Positions 19,887-30,539 of a stretch of DNA of 43,813 nt are shown in pieces. The stretch covers positions 1-43,813 of the forward strand of contig NZ_JANIOA010000037.1 of NCBI RefSeq assembly GCF_025175675.1, in the 5' to 3' direction. The notes beneath the pieces are model-generated. The model worked only from the letters and a program-made list of their open reading frames with translations. It was not told the origin of the DNA and ran no database searches. The translations under genes and the position numbers were made by a program. Each line of letters begins with the position of its first letter. Positions within the stretch are counted from its first letter, which is position 1. Source of the stretch: Sedimenticola hydrogenitrophicus. Lineage in GTDB: Bacteria; Pseudomonadota; Gammaproteobacteria; Chromatiales; Chromatiaceae.

Positions 19887-20210
19887 GTAGGGTGGATAAG
19901 CCGGTAGGCGCATCCACCAATGTCGCGGTGGATGCGCTGTCGCTTATCCACCCTGCGTCTACTGGATCAACTCGTAGGTTGGGGTGAGCTTGCGAACCCC
20001 AACGGGGTTTCATGCATGTGCGCCTGATGTTGGGGTTCGTTCCTCACCCCAACCTACGGGCTGCAGGGTGGGCTGTACCTGATGGGGCGGCGTTGCATCG
20101 ATGCGGTTCGTTTCACTCACCGCATCCTACCTTGCTTGCTACGATCCGTAGGATGCCGGTGAGCTTGCGAACCGCATCGTTTTTAGCGATGCGATTCGTG
20201 CATCGGCCAC
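19887..20210. repeat. Cluster of four palindromic intergenic repeats after lpxC
   Basis: Four elements lie side by side. 19887-19955: GTAGGGTGGATAAGC ... GCTTATCCACCC with an inner GCGCATCCACC/GGTGGATGCGC pair. 19973-20060: CGTAGGTTGGGGTGAG ... CTCACCCCAACCTACG. About 20100-20130: one half of a GATGCGGTTCG/CGCATCCTAC type. 20147-20210: CGTAGGATGCCGGTGAGC with CGAACCGCATC. Each can fold into a hairpin; related copies occur elsewhere in this window. No gene seen. Confidence 0.8.
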
Positions 20211-20217
20211 GGGGGCG

Positions 20218-20664
20218 TTACGACTCCGTTTTGACGGCGTGTCTGCCAAGGCGAATCAGGGCTTCACTCAGATCGCTATCGGTGATTCCGGCGGCCGTCT
20301 GGTTGATCAGAGCGGCGTTCTCCGGGCTGAGGTGCCGGATCCTGGCGTGTTCCCGCCGAGGTGGTTTGCTGGTCACCTGCACGCGCACCGTGATGCGCTC
20401 GGTGGTGATTCCGCCGGCGTTCAACTGGCGCGCAAGGTCCCGGGTGGTAAAACGCAATCGGCTGGCCCAGGTGGAGGAGTCGACATAGAGCACCAGTTGC
20501 GAGCCCTTTTGTACCGCTGCCGTGCAGTGGCTGTCCAGGGGCGATGGAATCAGGCTGCGCACCCGTTGCAAAAGCAATAACTGCGCCTTGGATTGTTCAA
20601 GTAATCCATGCAGCGTGCCGGTGCGCTGCAGAAAGTCTTTGATGAGACGCGGTCGTTTGTTCAT
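20218..20664 (-). CDS. dciA: DciA/DUF721 family protein, replicative helicase loader
   Basis: The 148-residue protein is of the DUF721 family, whose member DciA loads the DnaB helicase in bacteria that lack DnaC. Its N-terminal part holds LLEQSKAQLLLLQRVRSLIP and the middle the KH-like core QLVLYVDSSTWASRLRFTT, both typical of the family. The gene sits between lpxC and an M23 peptidase, upstream of secA, as in Pseudomonas. It is transcribed opposite to its neighbours and diverges from the peptidase gene across 72 bp. Confidence 0.85.
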   Translation of the reverse strand: MNKRPRLIKDFLQRTGTLHGLLEQSKAQLLLLQRVRSLIPSPLDSHCTAAVQKGSQLVLYVDSSTWASRLRFTTRDLARQLNAGGITTERITVRVQVTSKPPRREHARIRHLSPENAALINQTAAGITDSDLSEALIRLGRHAVKTES

Positions 20665-20736
20665 GGATGAATTGTGTCACGGAAGCCGCTGTGTTGGTGA
20701 TTTATCTTTTAACCAGACACTCTGAATACGCAATCC

Positions 20737-21669
20737 ATGAAGATTATACTCCTCTCCAGGTTCTGCCATAAAAAAGGTAGCCGCCCGATCTCCCCGTTCA
20801 GGTTGCTGTTCACCCTGGTGCCGCTGTTGGCCCTGCTGATGGGGGGCTCGCTCTGGACCGGGTACCGGTGGGGGATGAGTAGCCAATCACCGCGGACCGC
20901 CGCCGCGTCTACGACCGAGGCGGTGCACAATCTGTTGCTGACCCAGCGTGATGAGCTGGAGGAGACCCGGGGGCGCACCCAGGAACATCTGGATGCCCTG
21001 GCCCTGCGGCTCGGCCAGATGCAGTCGCATATTCTGCGGATCAATGCCCTGGGGGAGCGCCTGGTGAAGATGGGCAAGCTGGATGAGGCGGAGTTCAACT
21101 TTGAGGAAGAACCGGCCCGCGGCGGCATCGAGTCGACGGAGATGGTCCAGTCGGTCAGTCTGTCCGAACTGGTCTCCGAGATGGAACAGCTGTCGCTGGT
21201 TATCACGGATCGTGAGCACAAGCTCGACCTGATGGAGGGGCTGATTCGCGACAAACGGATGAGCGAAGAGCTGCTGCCGACCGGGCGGCCGGTGGAGAAG
21301 GGCTGGGTTTCGTCGCGTTATGGCTACCGGAATGATCCGTTCACGGGCAAGAAGGCCTTCCACTACGGAGTCGATGTTGCCGGAAAACAGGATTCGAATG
21401 TGGTCGCGGTGGCCTCGGGTATCGTTACCTGGGCCGGGGAGAAGAGCGGGTTTGGCGAACTGGTCGAGGTGCGGCACTCCGGCGGTTATTTGACCCGTTA
21501 CGGCCACAATCACAAGATCCTGGTCAAGCCGGGCGATCTGGTGGTCCAGGGGCAACCGATCGCGCTGATGGGGTCCAGTGGCCGTTCGACCGGTCCGCAT
21601 GTGCATTTCGAGATCGCCCGCAATGGCAAGACCATCGATCCCTCCAAGTACCTGCGCGCCAAGCGCTGA
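20737..21669 (+). CDS. M23 family (LytM-type) metallopeptidase, membrane-anchored
   Basis: The 310-residue protein has a short basic N-terminus, one membrane segment (about 24-45, LLFTLVPLLALLMGGSLWTG), a long predicted coiled coil (about 60-175), and a C-terminal M23 endopeptidase domain (about 185-305). The zinc site is complete: H209 and D213 in HYGVD, H257 in RYGHNH, H290 in HVHFE (H288 also conserved). It is therefore likely an active peptidoglycan cross-link hydrolase facing the periplasm. M23 genes in this place between lpxC/dciA and secA are common in gammaproteobacteria. Its exact substrate is not shown. Confidence 0.9.
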   Translation: MKIILLSRFCHKKGSRPISPFRLLFTLVPLLALLMGGSLWTGYRWGMSSQSPRTAAASTTEAVHNLLLTQRDELEETRGRTQEHLDALALRLGQMQSHILRINALGERLVKMGKLDEAEFNFEEEPARGGIESTEMVQSVSLSELVSEMEQLSLVITDREHKLDLMEGLIRDKRMSEELLPTGRPVEKGWVSSRYGYRNDPFTGKKAFHYGVDVAGKQDSNVVAVASGIVTWAGEKSGFGELVEVRHSGGYLTRYGHNHKILVKPGDLVVQGQPIALMGSSGRSTGPHVHFEIARNGKTIDPSKYLRAKR

Positions 21670-21705
21670 GCAAACCGGCTTTTCCCCTCGATCTTTGATC
21701 AAGTC

Positions 21706-22005
21706 GTAGGGTGGATAAGCCGGTAGGTGCATGCCATCCTCAGGTCCGTAAACGGTACATCCATGTACCACTCCTCACTTGGCAAATCTGGTGCAGAACC
21801 ACGGATACACACAGAAGGACACGGATGGGACAGGTCACGCAACAAGTGGCCATGCGTGTTCATGACCGCCAGTGTTTGGCGGTCCGCCTGTTGCGATGCG
21901 TCTTTTACCGGAAATCCGTGTCCATCCGTGGTTCACTCCTATTCATCCAATGCCGGGCTAACTCTAGTTTTGTAGGGTGGATAAGCGCAGCGCATCCACC
22001 CTACA
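21706..22005. repeat. Intergenic repeats after the M23 peptidase gene
   Basis: 21706-21738 is a partial GTAGGGTGGATAAGC element, and 21972-22005 a complete short one (GTAGGGTGGATAAGCG ... CGCATCCACCCTAC). Between them lies a separate inverted repeat: GAACCACGGAT and GACACGGATGG (21796-21828) face GAAATCCGTG and CCATCCGTGGTTC (21911-21933), enclosing a perfect 8-bp hairpin (21864-21871 with 21877-21884). No gene seen in 21670-22156. Confidence 0.75.
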
Positions 22006-22052
22006 GCCTATACCGGGTCGGGAGGCGGTATCTGTGGATACATCCACCTAAT

Positions 22053-22073
22053 GCCTGCTAACGCAGGCTTTTT
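22053..22073 (+). terminator. Rho-independent terminator upstream of secA
   Basis: GCCTGC (22053-22058), loop TAAC, GCAGGC (22063-22068), then TTTTT (22069-22073). It would end transcription coming from the M23 gene 84 nt before the secA ATG. Confidence 0.8.
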
Positions 22074-22100
22074 GCGGTATCATCACCGTTTCATTTTCCT

Positions 22101-22128
22101 GCCCGCGCCCGCTTTGGCTGGCGTGGGC
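22101..22128 (+). promoter_or_regulatory. Hairpin in the secA leader
   Basis: GCCCGCGCC (22101-22109) pairs with GGCGTGGGC (22120-22128) with one G-U pair and a 10-nt loop. It lies 29 nt before the secA ATG and is not followed by a T-run, so it may control translation rather than terminate. No secM is present. Confidence 0.4.
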
Positions 22129-22156
22129 CTAAATTCATATCAGCAAGAGTTTTTCC

Positions 22157-24967
<2,811 letters not shown>

Positions 24968-25032
24968 TGTATCCCATGAAAGGCTTTCCCCTATCCCGTC
25001 ATACCGGCCGGCGACATACCACATTGCCTGGG

Positions 25033-25317
25033 GTAGGATGCCGGTGAGCTTGCGAACCGCATCATTGGTGGTAAGGCTTGATGCGGTTCGTGCCTCACCG
25101 GCATCCTACATCTACAACAAGCTTGGTAGGGTGGGCACGCTTTTTGTGCCCACGCGGAAGGTGCGGCACGGGGTAAAGTCGCTTCCGGCCATCCATGGCC
25201 TACGCGGCATAAGTCCATCCCTGTAAAAAAAGGTGGGCACAGACTAGGTGCCCACCCTACGCGACTGCGAGCAGGATGAGGATGTAGGGTGGACAGGCGA
25301 CAGCATATCCACCGTAG
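25033..25317. repeat. Repeat cluster between secA and argJ
   Basis: 25033-25109 is a long palindrome of the GTAGGATGCCGGTGAGC / CTCACCGGCATCCTAC type. 25125-25262 is a GGTGGGCACGC element: GGTAGGGTGGGCACGC, inner GTGCCCAC, and at its end GTGCCCACCCTACGCGAC. 25284-25317 is a GTAGGGTGGACAGGC/TATCCACC element. The middle element recurs on the other side of argJ. No gene in 24968-25348. Confidence 0.8.
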
Positions 25318-25348
25318 TCAACAAACAAATATTGGCGGATTTGACTCA

Positions 25349-26557
25349 ATGAGCGAAGCGTTGGAATTTGCGCCGGTTCCCGGGATCCGGCTGGGCGCCA
25401 CAGGCGCCGGAATCAAGTATCGGGACCGTGATGATCTGGTGATTATTGAACTGGCCGAGGGAAGCACCTGCGCCGGGGTATTCACCCGCAACGCCTTCTG
25501 CGCGGCACCGGTGGTGGTCGCCCGCGAGCATCTCTCCGCCACCATGCCCCGCTACCTGCTGATCAACTCCGGCAACGCCAACGCGGGAACCGGGGATCCC
25601 GGCCTGCGGGCCGCCCGGGAGTCCTGCAAGTCCGTGGCCGCCGCCAGGGCCTGTGCCATCAACCAGGTGCTGCCGTTCTCCACCGGGGTGATCGGTGAAC
25701 CGTTGCCAGTGGACCGGATCGCCGTGGCGGTGCCCGATGCGCTAACCGCCCTCTCGGAACAGGGCTGGGCTCGGGCAGCGCGCGCCATCATGACCACCGA
25801 TACGGTTCCCAAACTGATTTCGCGGCAGCTGGAGCTCTCCGGCAAGACAGTCACCGTAACGGGCATGGCCAAGGGGTCGGGCATGATCCGTCCGGATATG
25901 GCCACCATGCTCGCCTACATCGCCACCGATGCCCTGGTCGACCGACAGCTGCTGCAATATTGTCTCGAGTCGGCGGTCGCGCCCTCGTTCAATTCGATTA
26001 CCGTTGACGGCGATACCTCCACCAATGATGCCTGCGTCCTGATGGCCTCCGGTGTAAGTGGGTGCTCACCCATCACCGACAGGACCTCAGACGACTTCGC
26101 CCGATTCCATGCTGTGGTGGAGGAGGTCTGCATGGAGCTGGCCCGGGCCATCGTGCTGGATGGGGAGGGTGCGACCAAGCTGGTCGAGGTGCGGGTCGAG
26201 GGCGCCTCAAGCGAGGCGGAGGCCCGTGATGTGGCCTACACCATTGCCCACTCCCCTTTGGTCAAGACCGCGCTGTTTGCCTCCGACCCCAACTGGGGGC
26301 GTATCCTTGCCGCTGTCGGACGTGCCGGTATCGAAGGCCTGGATATCGACCAGATCCGTATCTGGCTGGATGATGTCTGCATCGTGCGCGATGGCGGTCG
26401 GGCGGCGGACTACACGGAGGCGGCCGGCCAGCGGGTGATGGCGCAGAGCGAGTTGACCATCCGGGTAGCCCTGGGCCGGGGAGAGGCGATGACCCGCGTG
26501 CTGACCTGCGATCTCTCTTACGATTATGTGAAGATCAACGCGGAGTATCGGACCTAG
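25349..26557 (+). CDS. argJ: Bifunctional ornithine acetyltransferase / N-acetylglutamate synthase ArgJ
   Basis: ArgJ recycles the acetyl group in arginine synthesis, moving it from N-acetylornithine to glutamate. From ATG 25349 the protein has 402 residues. The self-cleavage site is intact: KGSGMIRPDMATML, with A185-T186, T186 being the catalytic nucleophile at the new N-terminus of the beta chain. TRNAFCAAPV, LLINSGNANAGTG, TVDGDTSTND and ASDPNWGRILAA are further family motifs. The in-frame region upstream (from 25289) lies in an intergenic repeat and has no family match. No strong ribosome binding site is visible. Confidence 0.96.
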   Translation: MSEALEFAPVPGIRLGATGAGIKYRDRDDLVIIELAEGSTCAGVFTRNAFCAAPVVVAREHLSATMPRYLLINSGNANAGTGDPGLRAARESCKSVAAARACAINQVLPFSTGVIGEPLPVDRIAVAVPDALTALSEQGWARAARAIMTTDTVPKLISRQLELSGKTVTVTGMAKGSGMIRPDMATMLAYIATDALVDRQLLQYCLESAVAPSFNSITVDGDTSTNDACVLMASGVSGCSPITDRTSDDFARFHAVVEEVCMELARAIVLDGEGATKLVEVRVEGASSEAEARDVAYTIAHSPLVKTALFASDPNWGRILAAVGRAGIEGLDIDQIRIWLDDVCIVRDGGRAADYTEAAGQRVMAQSELTIRVALGRGEAMTRVLTCDLSYDYVKINAEYRT

Positions 26558-26926
26558 TACTACCCTTTACCCACAAATACGGATGAATGCGCGTGTAGGA
26601 TGGGTGGAGGCGCGGCACTCTTGTTGATGGCTGTTCGCGGTGGTCGGGCGCGCCGTAACCCATCTTCGGAGGCGGATGGAGGTTCGCGATGGGTTGCGCG
26701 CCGGAGACGGAGCCGGTGGAGAGTTCATGGGGGCGCTCCACCCCTCCTACGTCCAGATGGGTGGGCACGCTATTTGTGCCCACGCGGAAGGCACGGTACG
26801 AGGCAAAAAGGTGGGCACAGACCACGTACCCACCCTACGCGACTATATGCATTTATTCGCGTTCATTCGCGGGTTTATAAAGGGTGCCCAACCATAAGTG
26901 AACCTGGTGGGTAATCAGGACAATAT
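26558..26926. repeat. Spacer argJ-mutT with second copy of the GGTGGGCACGC repeat
   Basis: 26759-26838 closely matches the element before argJ: GGTGGGCACGC, TTTGTGCCCACGCGGAAGG, AAAAGGTGGGCACAGAC and CACCCTACGCGAC in the same order and orientation. A GTAGGATGGGTGGAGG... half-element precedes it (about 26595-26670). No gene seen. Confidence 0.75.
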
Positions 26927-27874
26927 ATGCTGCCGATCCACGTTGCCGTTGCCGTAATCCAGGACGCCGCCGGCCGGGTACTCCTGACCCGTCGCCCCGA
27001 GGCTGCCCACCAGGGTGGTCTCTGGGAGTTCCCCGGTGGCAAGGTAGAGCGGGGTGAGGATCTGGCCGGGGCGCTGCGCCGGGAGATTCGCGAAGAGCTG
27101 GGTATTGAAGTTAGCGCTCACCAACCGCTGATCGATGTCACCCATCACTATCCGGATAAAGCGGTCCGACTGGATGTGCACCGGGTCCTCCGCTACTCCG
27201 GTCACCCGCTCGGCCTGGAGGGACAACCGTTGCAGTGGGTTTTACCCGAACATCTACCCCACTACGCCATGCCGGCGGCGGACCGTCCCATCTGCACCGC
27301 CTTGAGACTGCCGCAACAATATCTGATCACCGGTCCCGATCCTGCCGTTCCCGGACAATTTCTCCGGCGTCTCGAAGTCTCCCTGGCTAGCGGTCTGCGG
27401 CTAGTGCAGCTGCGGGCGCCCGATCTCGCGCGCGCCGATTATGCGGCGTTGGCTACTGAGGCGTTGGCGCTGTGCCGGCAACACGGCGCGCAACTGCTGG
27501 TGAACTGCCCGGTGGAACTGGCGCTGGCACTGGATGCGGATGGCATCCATCTCAACAGCCGGCAACTGGCGGGGTTGAGTGAGCGTCCACTTACCGATGA
27601 CAGATGGGTTGCCACCTCCTGCCACAATCCGCAAGAACTGCGCCAGGCGATGGCGATCAATGCGGATTTCTGCGTACTCTCCCCGGTGTTGCCCACCACC
27701 TCTCATCCCCTGGCCGGGCCGCTCGGGTGGGAGCGGTTCTCCCTGATCGTGGCCGCGTCCAACATCCCGGTCTACGCCTTGGGCGGCATGGGCCCGGGCC
27801 AGATTGAAGTCGTCCTGGAACACGGCGGGCAGGGTATCGCCGCCATCAGCGCTCTCTGGGCCAGTGATGATTAA
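26927..27874 (+). CDS. mutT: Nudix hydrolase (MutT-type) fused to a ThiE/TenI-like domain
   Basis: The 315-residue protein has two domains. Residues about 1-130 form a Nudix domain with the box G38-x5-E44-x7-R52-E53-I54-x-E56-E57-x-G59, expected to hydrolyse 8-oxo-dGTP and so limit mutation. Residues about 135-315 form a thiamine-phosphate-synthase-like (TenI/ThiE) barrel (LVQLRAPD, LLVNCPVELALALDADGIHL, CVLSPVLPTTSHP, VYALGGMGPGQ). This fusion is widespread in gammaproteobacteria; the second domain's job is unknown. Its position after secA and argJ matches Pseudomonas. Confidence 0.92.
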   Translation: MLPIHVAVAVIQDAAGRVLLTRRPEAAHQGGLWEFPGGKVERGEDLAGALRREIREELGIEVSAHQPLIDVTHHYPDKAVRLDVHRVLRYSGHPLGLEGQPLQWVLPEHLPHYAMPAADRPICTALRLPQQYLITGPDPAVPGQFLRRLEVSLASGLRLVQLRAPDLARADYAALATEALALCRQHGAQLLVNCPVELALALDADGIHLNSRQLAGLSERPLTDDRWVATSCHNPQELRQAMAINADFCVLSPVLPTTSHPLAGPLGWERFSLIVAASNIPVYALGGMGPGQIEVVLEHGGQGIAAISALWASDD

Positions 27875-27985
27875 GAATTCTGGAGCGGGATGAGGGAGGC
27901 TAGATACGGGTTGCGCCTCGCCTGCGGTACCCGTGGACACCCTATGACCGGTTTTCAGGAGTGGTGCGGGTGTCATTTTGATGTT

Positions 27986-28003
27986 ATGACGTTATAATGT
28001 CGT
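27986..28003 (+). promoter_or_regulatory. Promoter/operator of the RelE-type pair
   Basis: An imperfect 18-bp palindrome ATGACGTTATAATGTCGT has a perfect -10 box TATAAT (27993-27998) in its centre. With a 17-nt spacer the -35 would be GTGTCA (27970-27975; 4 of 6). A palindrome over the -10 is what an autorepressing antitoxin would bind. Confidence 0.55.
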
Positions 28004-28030
28004 GGTGTTATATCTCATAAGGAGAAAGCT

Positions 28031-28264
28031 ATGGGCGAAACTTCAAAGCGTTCAACAATATATTTTGATCCTAAATTGCATGCCGCAATTAGGCTGAAGG
28101 CGGCATTTACGCACCGTACGGTTTCCGACATTGTCAATGATGCCGTTCGGGCAGCACTGGCGGAAGATCAAGAAGATTTGGCGGCATTTGAGGAACGGGT
28201 TTCCGAGCCGACAATGAGCTATGAAGCCTTGCTGGACGACCTGAAGGCTCATGGAAAATTATAA
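28031..28264 (+). CDS. Ribbon-helix-helix type antitoxin (RelB-like)
   Basis: A 77-residue acidic protein with an N-terminal ribbon-helix-helix pattern (RSTIYFDPKLHAAIRLKAAF then a second helix HRTVSDIVNDAVRAALA) and a C-terminal tail (about 45-77) that would neutralise the toxin. AAGGAG lies 8 nt before the ATG. The gene overlaps the next by 14 nt, the usual arrangement of type II antitoxin then toxin. GC content and start context differ little from neighbours. Confidence 0.85.
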   Translation: MGETSKRSTIYFDPKLHAAIRLKAAFTHRTVSDIVNDAVRAALAEDQEDLAAFEERVSEPTMSYEALLDDLKAHGKL

Positions 28265-28514
28265 ACTTGTTATAAAGAAATCTGTTTCAAAGGATCTTCG
28301 ATCCATCCCAAATAAGGACGTTGTCCGTATTCTTCAACACATTGAAGCGTTGCAAGAGAATCCCCGCCCGACAGGCAGTGAAAAGCTATCCGGGCAAGAG
28401 CGTTATCGAATTCGGCAAGGGGCATACCGCATAATTTATGAGGTGACGGATGAGTATCTGATCGTTACGGTTGTCAAGGTCGGACACCGAAGGCATGTAT
28501 ACCAGCGCGGCTGA
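28251..28514 (+). CDS. RelE/ParE superfamily toxin
   Basis: The 87-residue basic protein has the RelE fold pattern: YKLVIKKSVSKDLRSIPNKD, ALQENPRPTGSEKLSGQE, then YRIRQGAYRIIYEV and the last strand LIVTVVKVGHRRHVYQR, with the basic/aromatic residues (R..Y, HRR..Y) of ribosome-dependent mRNA endonucleases of the RelE type. Translated by overlap from the antitoxin gene. It looks intact. Confidence 0.88.
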   Translation: MENYKLVIKKSVSKDLRSIPNKDVVRILQHIEALQENPRPTGSEKLSGQERYRIRQGAYRIIYEVTDEYLIVTVVKVGHRRHVYQRG

Positions 28515-28545
28515 ATAGTCGGGAAAAAGGGCGGATTTATTTTAA

Positions 28546-28719
28546 GGGCCTGGAAAGAAATAAAGGTTACAGATTGCGCCGGCCACAGATTTTATTGAAG
28601 AGGCCGTTTGCCTTCAAGGCACGGCAAGGCGCGCATAGTCGTTCTATGTAAGTCTTGCCGTAACGCCGAAGGCGGACGAAAAGACCAGCAAGATGTGACC
28701 TTTATTTCTTGACAGGCCC
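28546..28719. repeat. 174-bp long inverted repeat, MITE-like
   Basis: The left end GGGCCTGGAAAGAAATAAAG (28546 on) and the right end (ending GGCCC at 28719) are inverted copies with few mismatches over about 30 bp: both read GGGCCTG-NN-AAGAAATAAAGGT. The inner arms also pair (TTGCCTTCAAGGC...ACGGCAAG with CTTGCCGTAACGCCGAAGGC), down to CATAG-TCGTT-CTATG near the centre. It holds no ORF. Such non-coding elements with terminal inverted repeats are usually moved by a transposase encoded elsewhere. Confidence 0.75.
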
Positions 28720-28812
28720 AAAGGCCCACGTGAATAGTGTGGTCTCTTCACGCGTCTGCACCATGATGCCGGGGTTCGTGCATCATCCCAACCTACGGGT
28801 GTTCCAGGCGCT

Positions 28813-29010
28813 CTAACTGTGATCATCCTCGGGCGGCAGGAAGGGGTTTGCCGGGCTGTTGTCTGGAATGCGGTGCTTCTCTTCCAGCCAGTCACCCAGG
28901 TCGATCAGGCGGCAGCGCTCGCTGCAAAACGGTCTGGATTGCGGATTGCTGTGCCAGTCGAATGCCTTCTTACAGATCGGACAGCGTACGATTTTCGGTT
29001 CATTTCCCAT
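28813..29010 (-). CDS. yacG: DNA gyrase inhibitor / zinc protein YacG
   Basis: A 65-residue protein with a C-x2-C ... C-x3-C zinc site (CPICKKAF and PFCSERCRLIDLGDWL), the complete YacG signature. YacG binds GyrB and inhibits gyrase in E. coli. It forms a reverse-strand group zapD-yacG with coaE further upstream, the same set as in other gammaproteobacteria. Confidence 0.93.
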   Translation of the reverse strand: MGNEPKIVRCPICKKAFDWHSNPQSRPFCSERCRLIDLGDWLEEKHRIPDNSPANPFLPPEDDHS

Positions 29011-29015
29011 GGTTT

Positions 29016-29795
29016 TTAAAGAATACAGCAGTTGAGGAAGAAGGTGATGTCCTGCTTGGTCTGGGTGGCACGCTCCTCTGTCGCTTGCTCCATGAAGCGA
29101 ATAGTGAAACGGTGCTTTCCGCCGCTGATCTCGGCGTACAGCTGACTCTCCCGGGGTAGCCCGACCCGGATCAGCTGGGCCGGTGACTGGGCATCCAGGC
29201 TCTGCTGGAAAAATCCCCCGGCGGCGATTTCGCGGGTGGGCGTCGTGCTGCCGCGGATGAGTGAGAGCAGCAGACTCACGGCGGTAAAGACCGGCTCCAG
29301 GGTCTGCCGCCAGGCCACGATCTCCTGGTGGCGCTGTTCAAAGGGCTGTTGCAGCCAGAAATGGTACAGGGGCAGATCGAAGGCGCAGCTCCCGCCCGGA
29401 ATGCTGCTGCGCTGGGTGATGCTTTTGAGGAATTCGTTCTCTCTCAGCTCCTGGCCCAGCTGCCCGCTGTGCTGCTGAAGCCGGCTGTAAACCTGGCTCA
29501 ACTCGCGCAGGATCTGATCCAGGCGCTCCTCGTTGACATCCGGTATGGCGCGGATGCTCGCCAGCTTATCCTGATGCCGCTTCAGCTCCTTGATCAGGTC
29601 GGTCTTGATGTCGGCGCGGGAAAAGATGGCCACCATGTCCATCAGACTGGTGATGGCGGCTCGGCTGTCCCAGGTACTGGGCTGGGGGATGTGGTAATCG
29701 ACTTGGCGAAACAGGTGCTCCAGACGCAGAAAGGTTCTGGTCTTCTCATTGAGCGGATGCTCATAGATGATTTTGTCTGAAACGGCTGGTTGCAT
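29016..29795 (-). CDS. zapD: Cell division protein ZapD (DUF1342)
   Basis: ZapD bundles FtsZ filaments by binding the FtsZ C-terminal tail. From ATG 29795 the protein has 259 residues. Family motifs: IIYEHPLNEKTRTFLRLE near the N-terminus, RSSIPGGSCAFDLPLYHFWL in the middle, SQLYAEISGGKHRFTIRFM near the end. The frame is open to a TTG at 29846, but the family start aligns with the ATG. The gene lies 5 nt before yacG. Confidence 0.93.
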   Translation of the reverse strand: MQPAVSDKIIYEHPLNEKTRTFLRLEHLFRQVDYHIPQPSTWDSRAAITSLMDMVAIFSRADIKTDLIKELKRHQDKLASIRAIPDVNEERLDQILRELSQVYSRLQQHSGQLGQELRENEFLKSITQRSSIPGGSCAFDLPLYHFWLQQPFEQRHQEIVAWRQTLEPVFTAVSLLLSLIRGSTTPTREIAAGGFFQQSLDAQSPAQLIRVGLPRESQLYAEISGGKHRFTIRFMEQATEERATQTKQDITFFLNCCIL

Positions 29796-29884
29796 GAGGC
29801 CATGTCTGTTGATTGCGACACCGGGACCGGTGCCTGGATTCGACAATCTTGTATATTATACCGATTCTGACAACTATAACCTCG

Positions 29885-30478
29885 TCAGCTGGCAAGTTTA
29901 AGGTATTTCTGGTGGAGTTGTTCAACTATCGGCCGCAGGTCATTGAGGCTGCCCGAATTATCGATAATGTCATCGGCCCGGGCCAGGCGGCTTGTCCGCT
30001 CGATCTGGGCGGCAATGATGGATTTCGTCTGCGCTTCGCTGGTGTGGTCGCGCCGAGTGACCCGGCTGATCTGCAACTCGGGAGGGCAGTCCACCACCAG
30101 TATGCGGTCGACACTCCTGTCCTGCCCGGTCTCGAACAGCAGCGGTATGGAGAAGATGGCGTAGGGGGTGTTGAATGCACCCAGCCGGCGGCGCATCTCC
30201 GCACGGATTCTGGGATGCAGGATTCCCTCCAGCTGGGTTTTGGCATCGGGATGGGTGAAAATGTGCTCCCGGAGCAGGACGCGGTCGAGGGAACCGTCGG
30301 CGCGCAACACCTCGGGACCAAACTGTTCGACAATCTCCCGTAACGCCGGCTGGCCGGGTTCGACGACCTCCCGTGCCACCACATCGGCATCAATGACGGG
30401 TACGCCCAACGCGGCAAAGCAGTCGGTTACCGCACTCTTGCCGCAACCGATGCCACCCGTGAGTCCGACTATAAACAC
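29885..30478 (-). CDS. coaE: Dephospho-CoA kinase CoaE
   Basis: CoaE phosphorylates dephospho-CoA, the last step in coenzyme A synthesis. The 197-residue protein has the P-loop GLTGGIGCGKS at 5-15, VIDADVVAREVVEPG with the catalytic aspartate, and the lid RVTRRDHTSEAQ. Length is typical (E. coli 206). It is separated from zapD by about 90 bp and normally sits next to pilD in pilus-bearing gammaproteobacteria; here two TA loci have inserted between coaE and pilD. Confidence 0.96.
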   Translation of the reverse strand: MFIVGLTGGIGCGKSAVTDCFAALGVPVIDADVVAREVVEPGQPALREIVEQFGPEVLRADGSLDRVLLREHIFTHPDAKTQLEGILHPRIRAEMRRRLGAFNTPYAIFSIPLLFETGQDRSVDRILVVDCPPELQISRVTRRDHTSEAQTKSIIAAQIERTSRLARADDIIDNSGSLNDLRPIVEQLHQKYLKLAS

Positions 30479-30539
30479 GACGCATTCCTCCGGCTATCGG
30501 TAAAAATCTTCTGGATGATTATTCTTCTCATGGAGAGAT

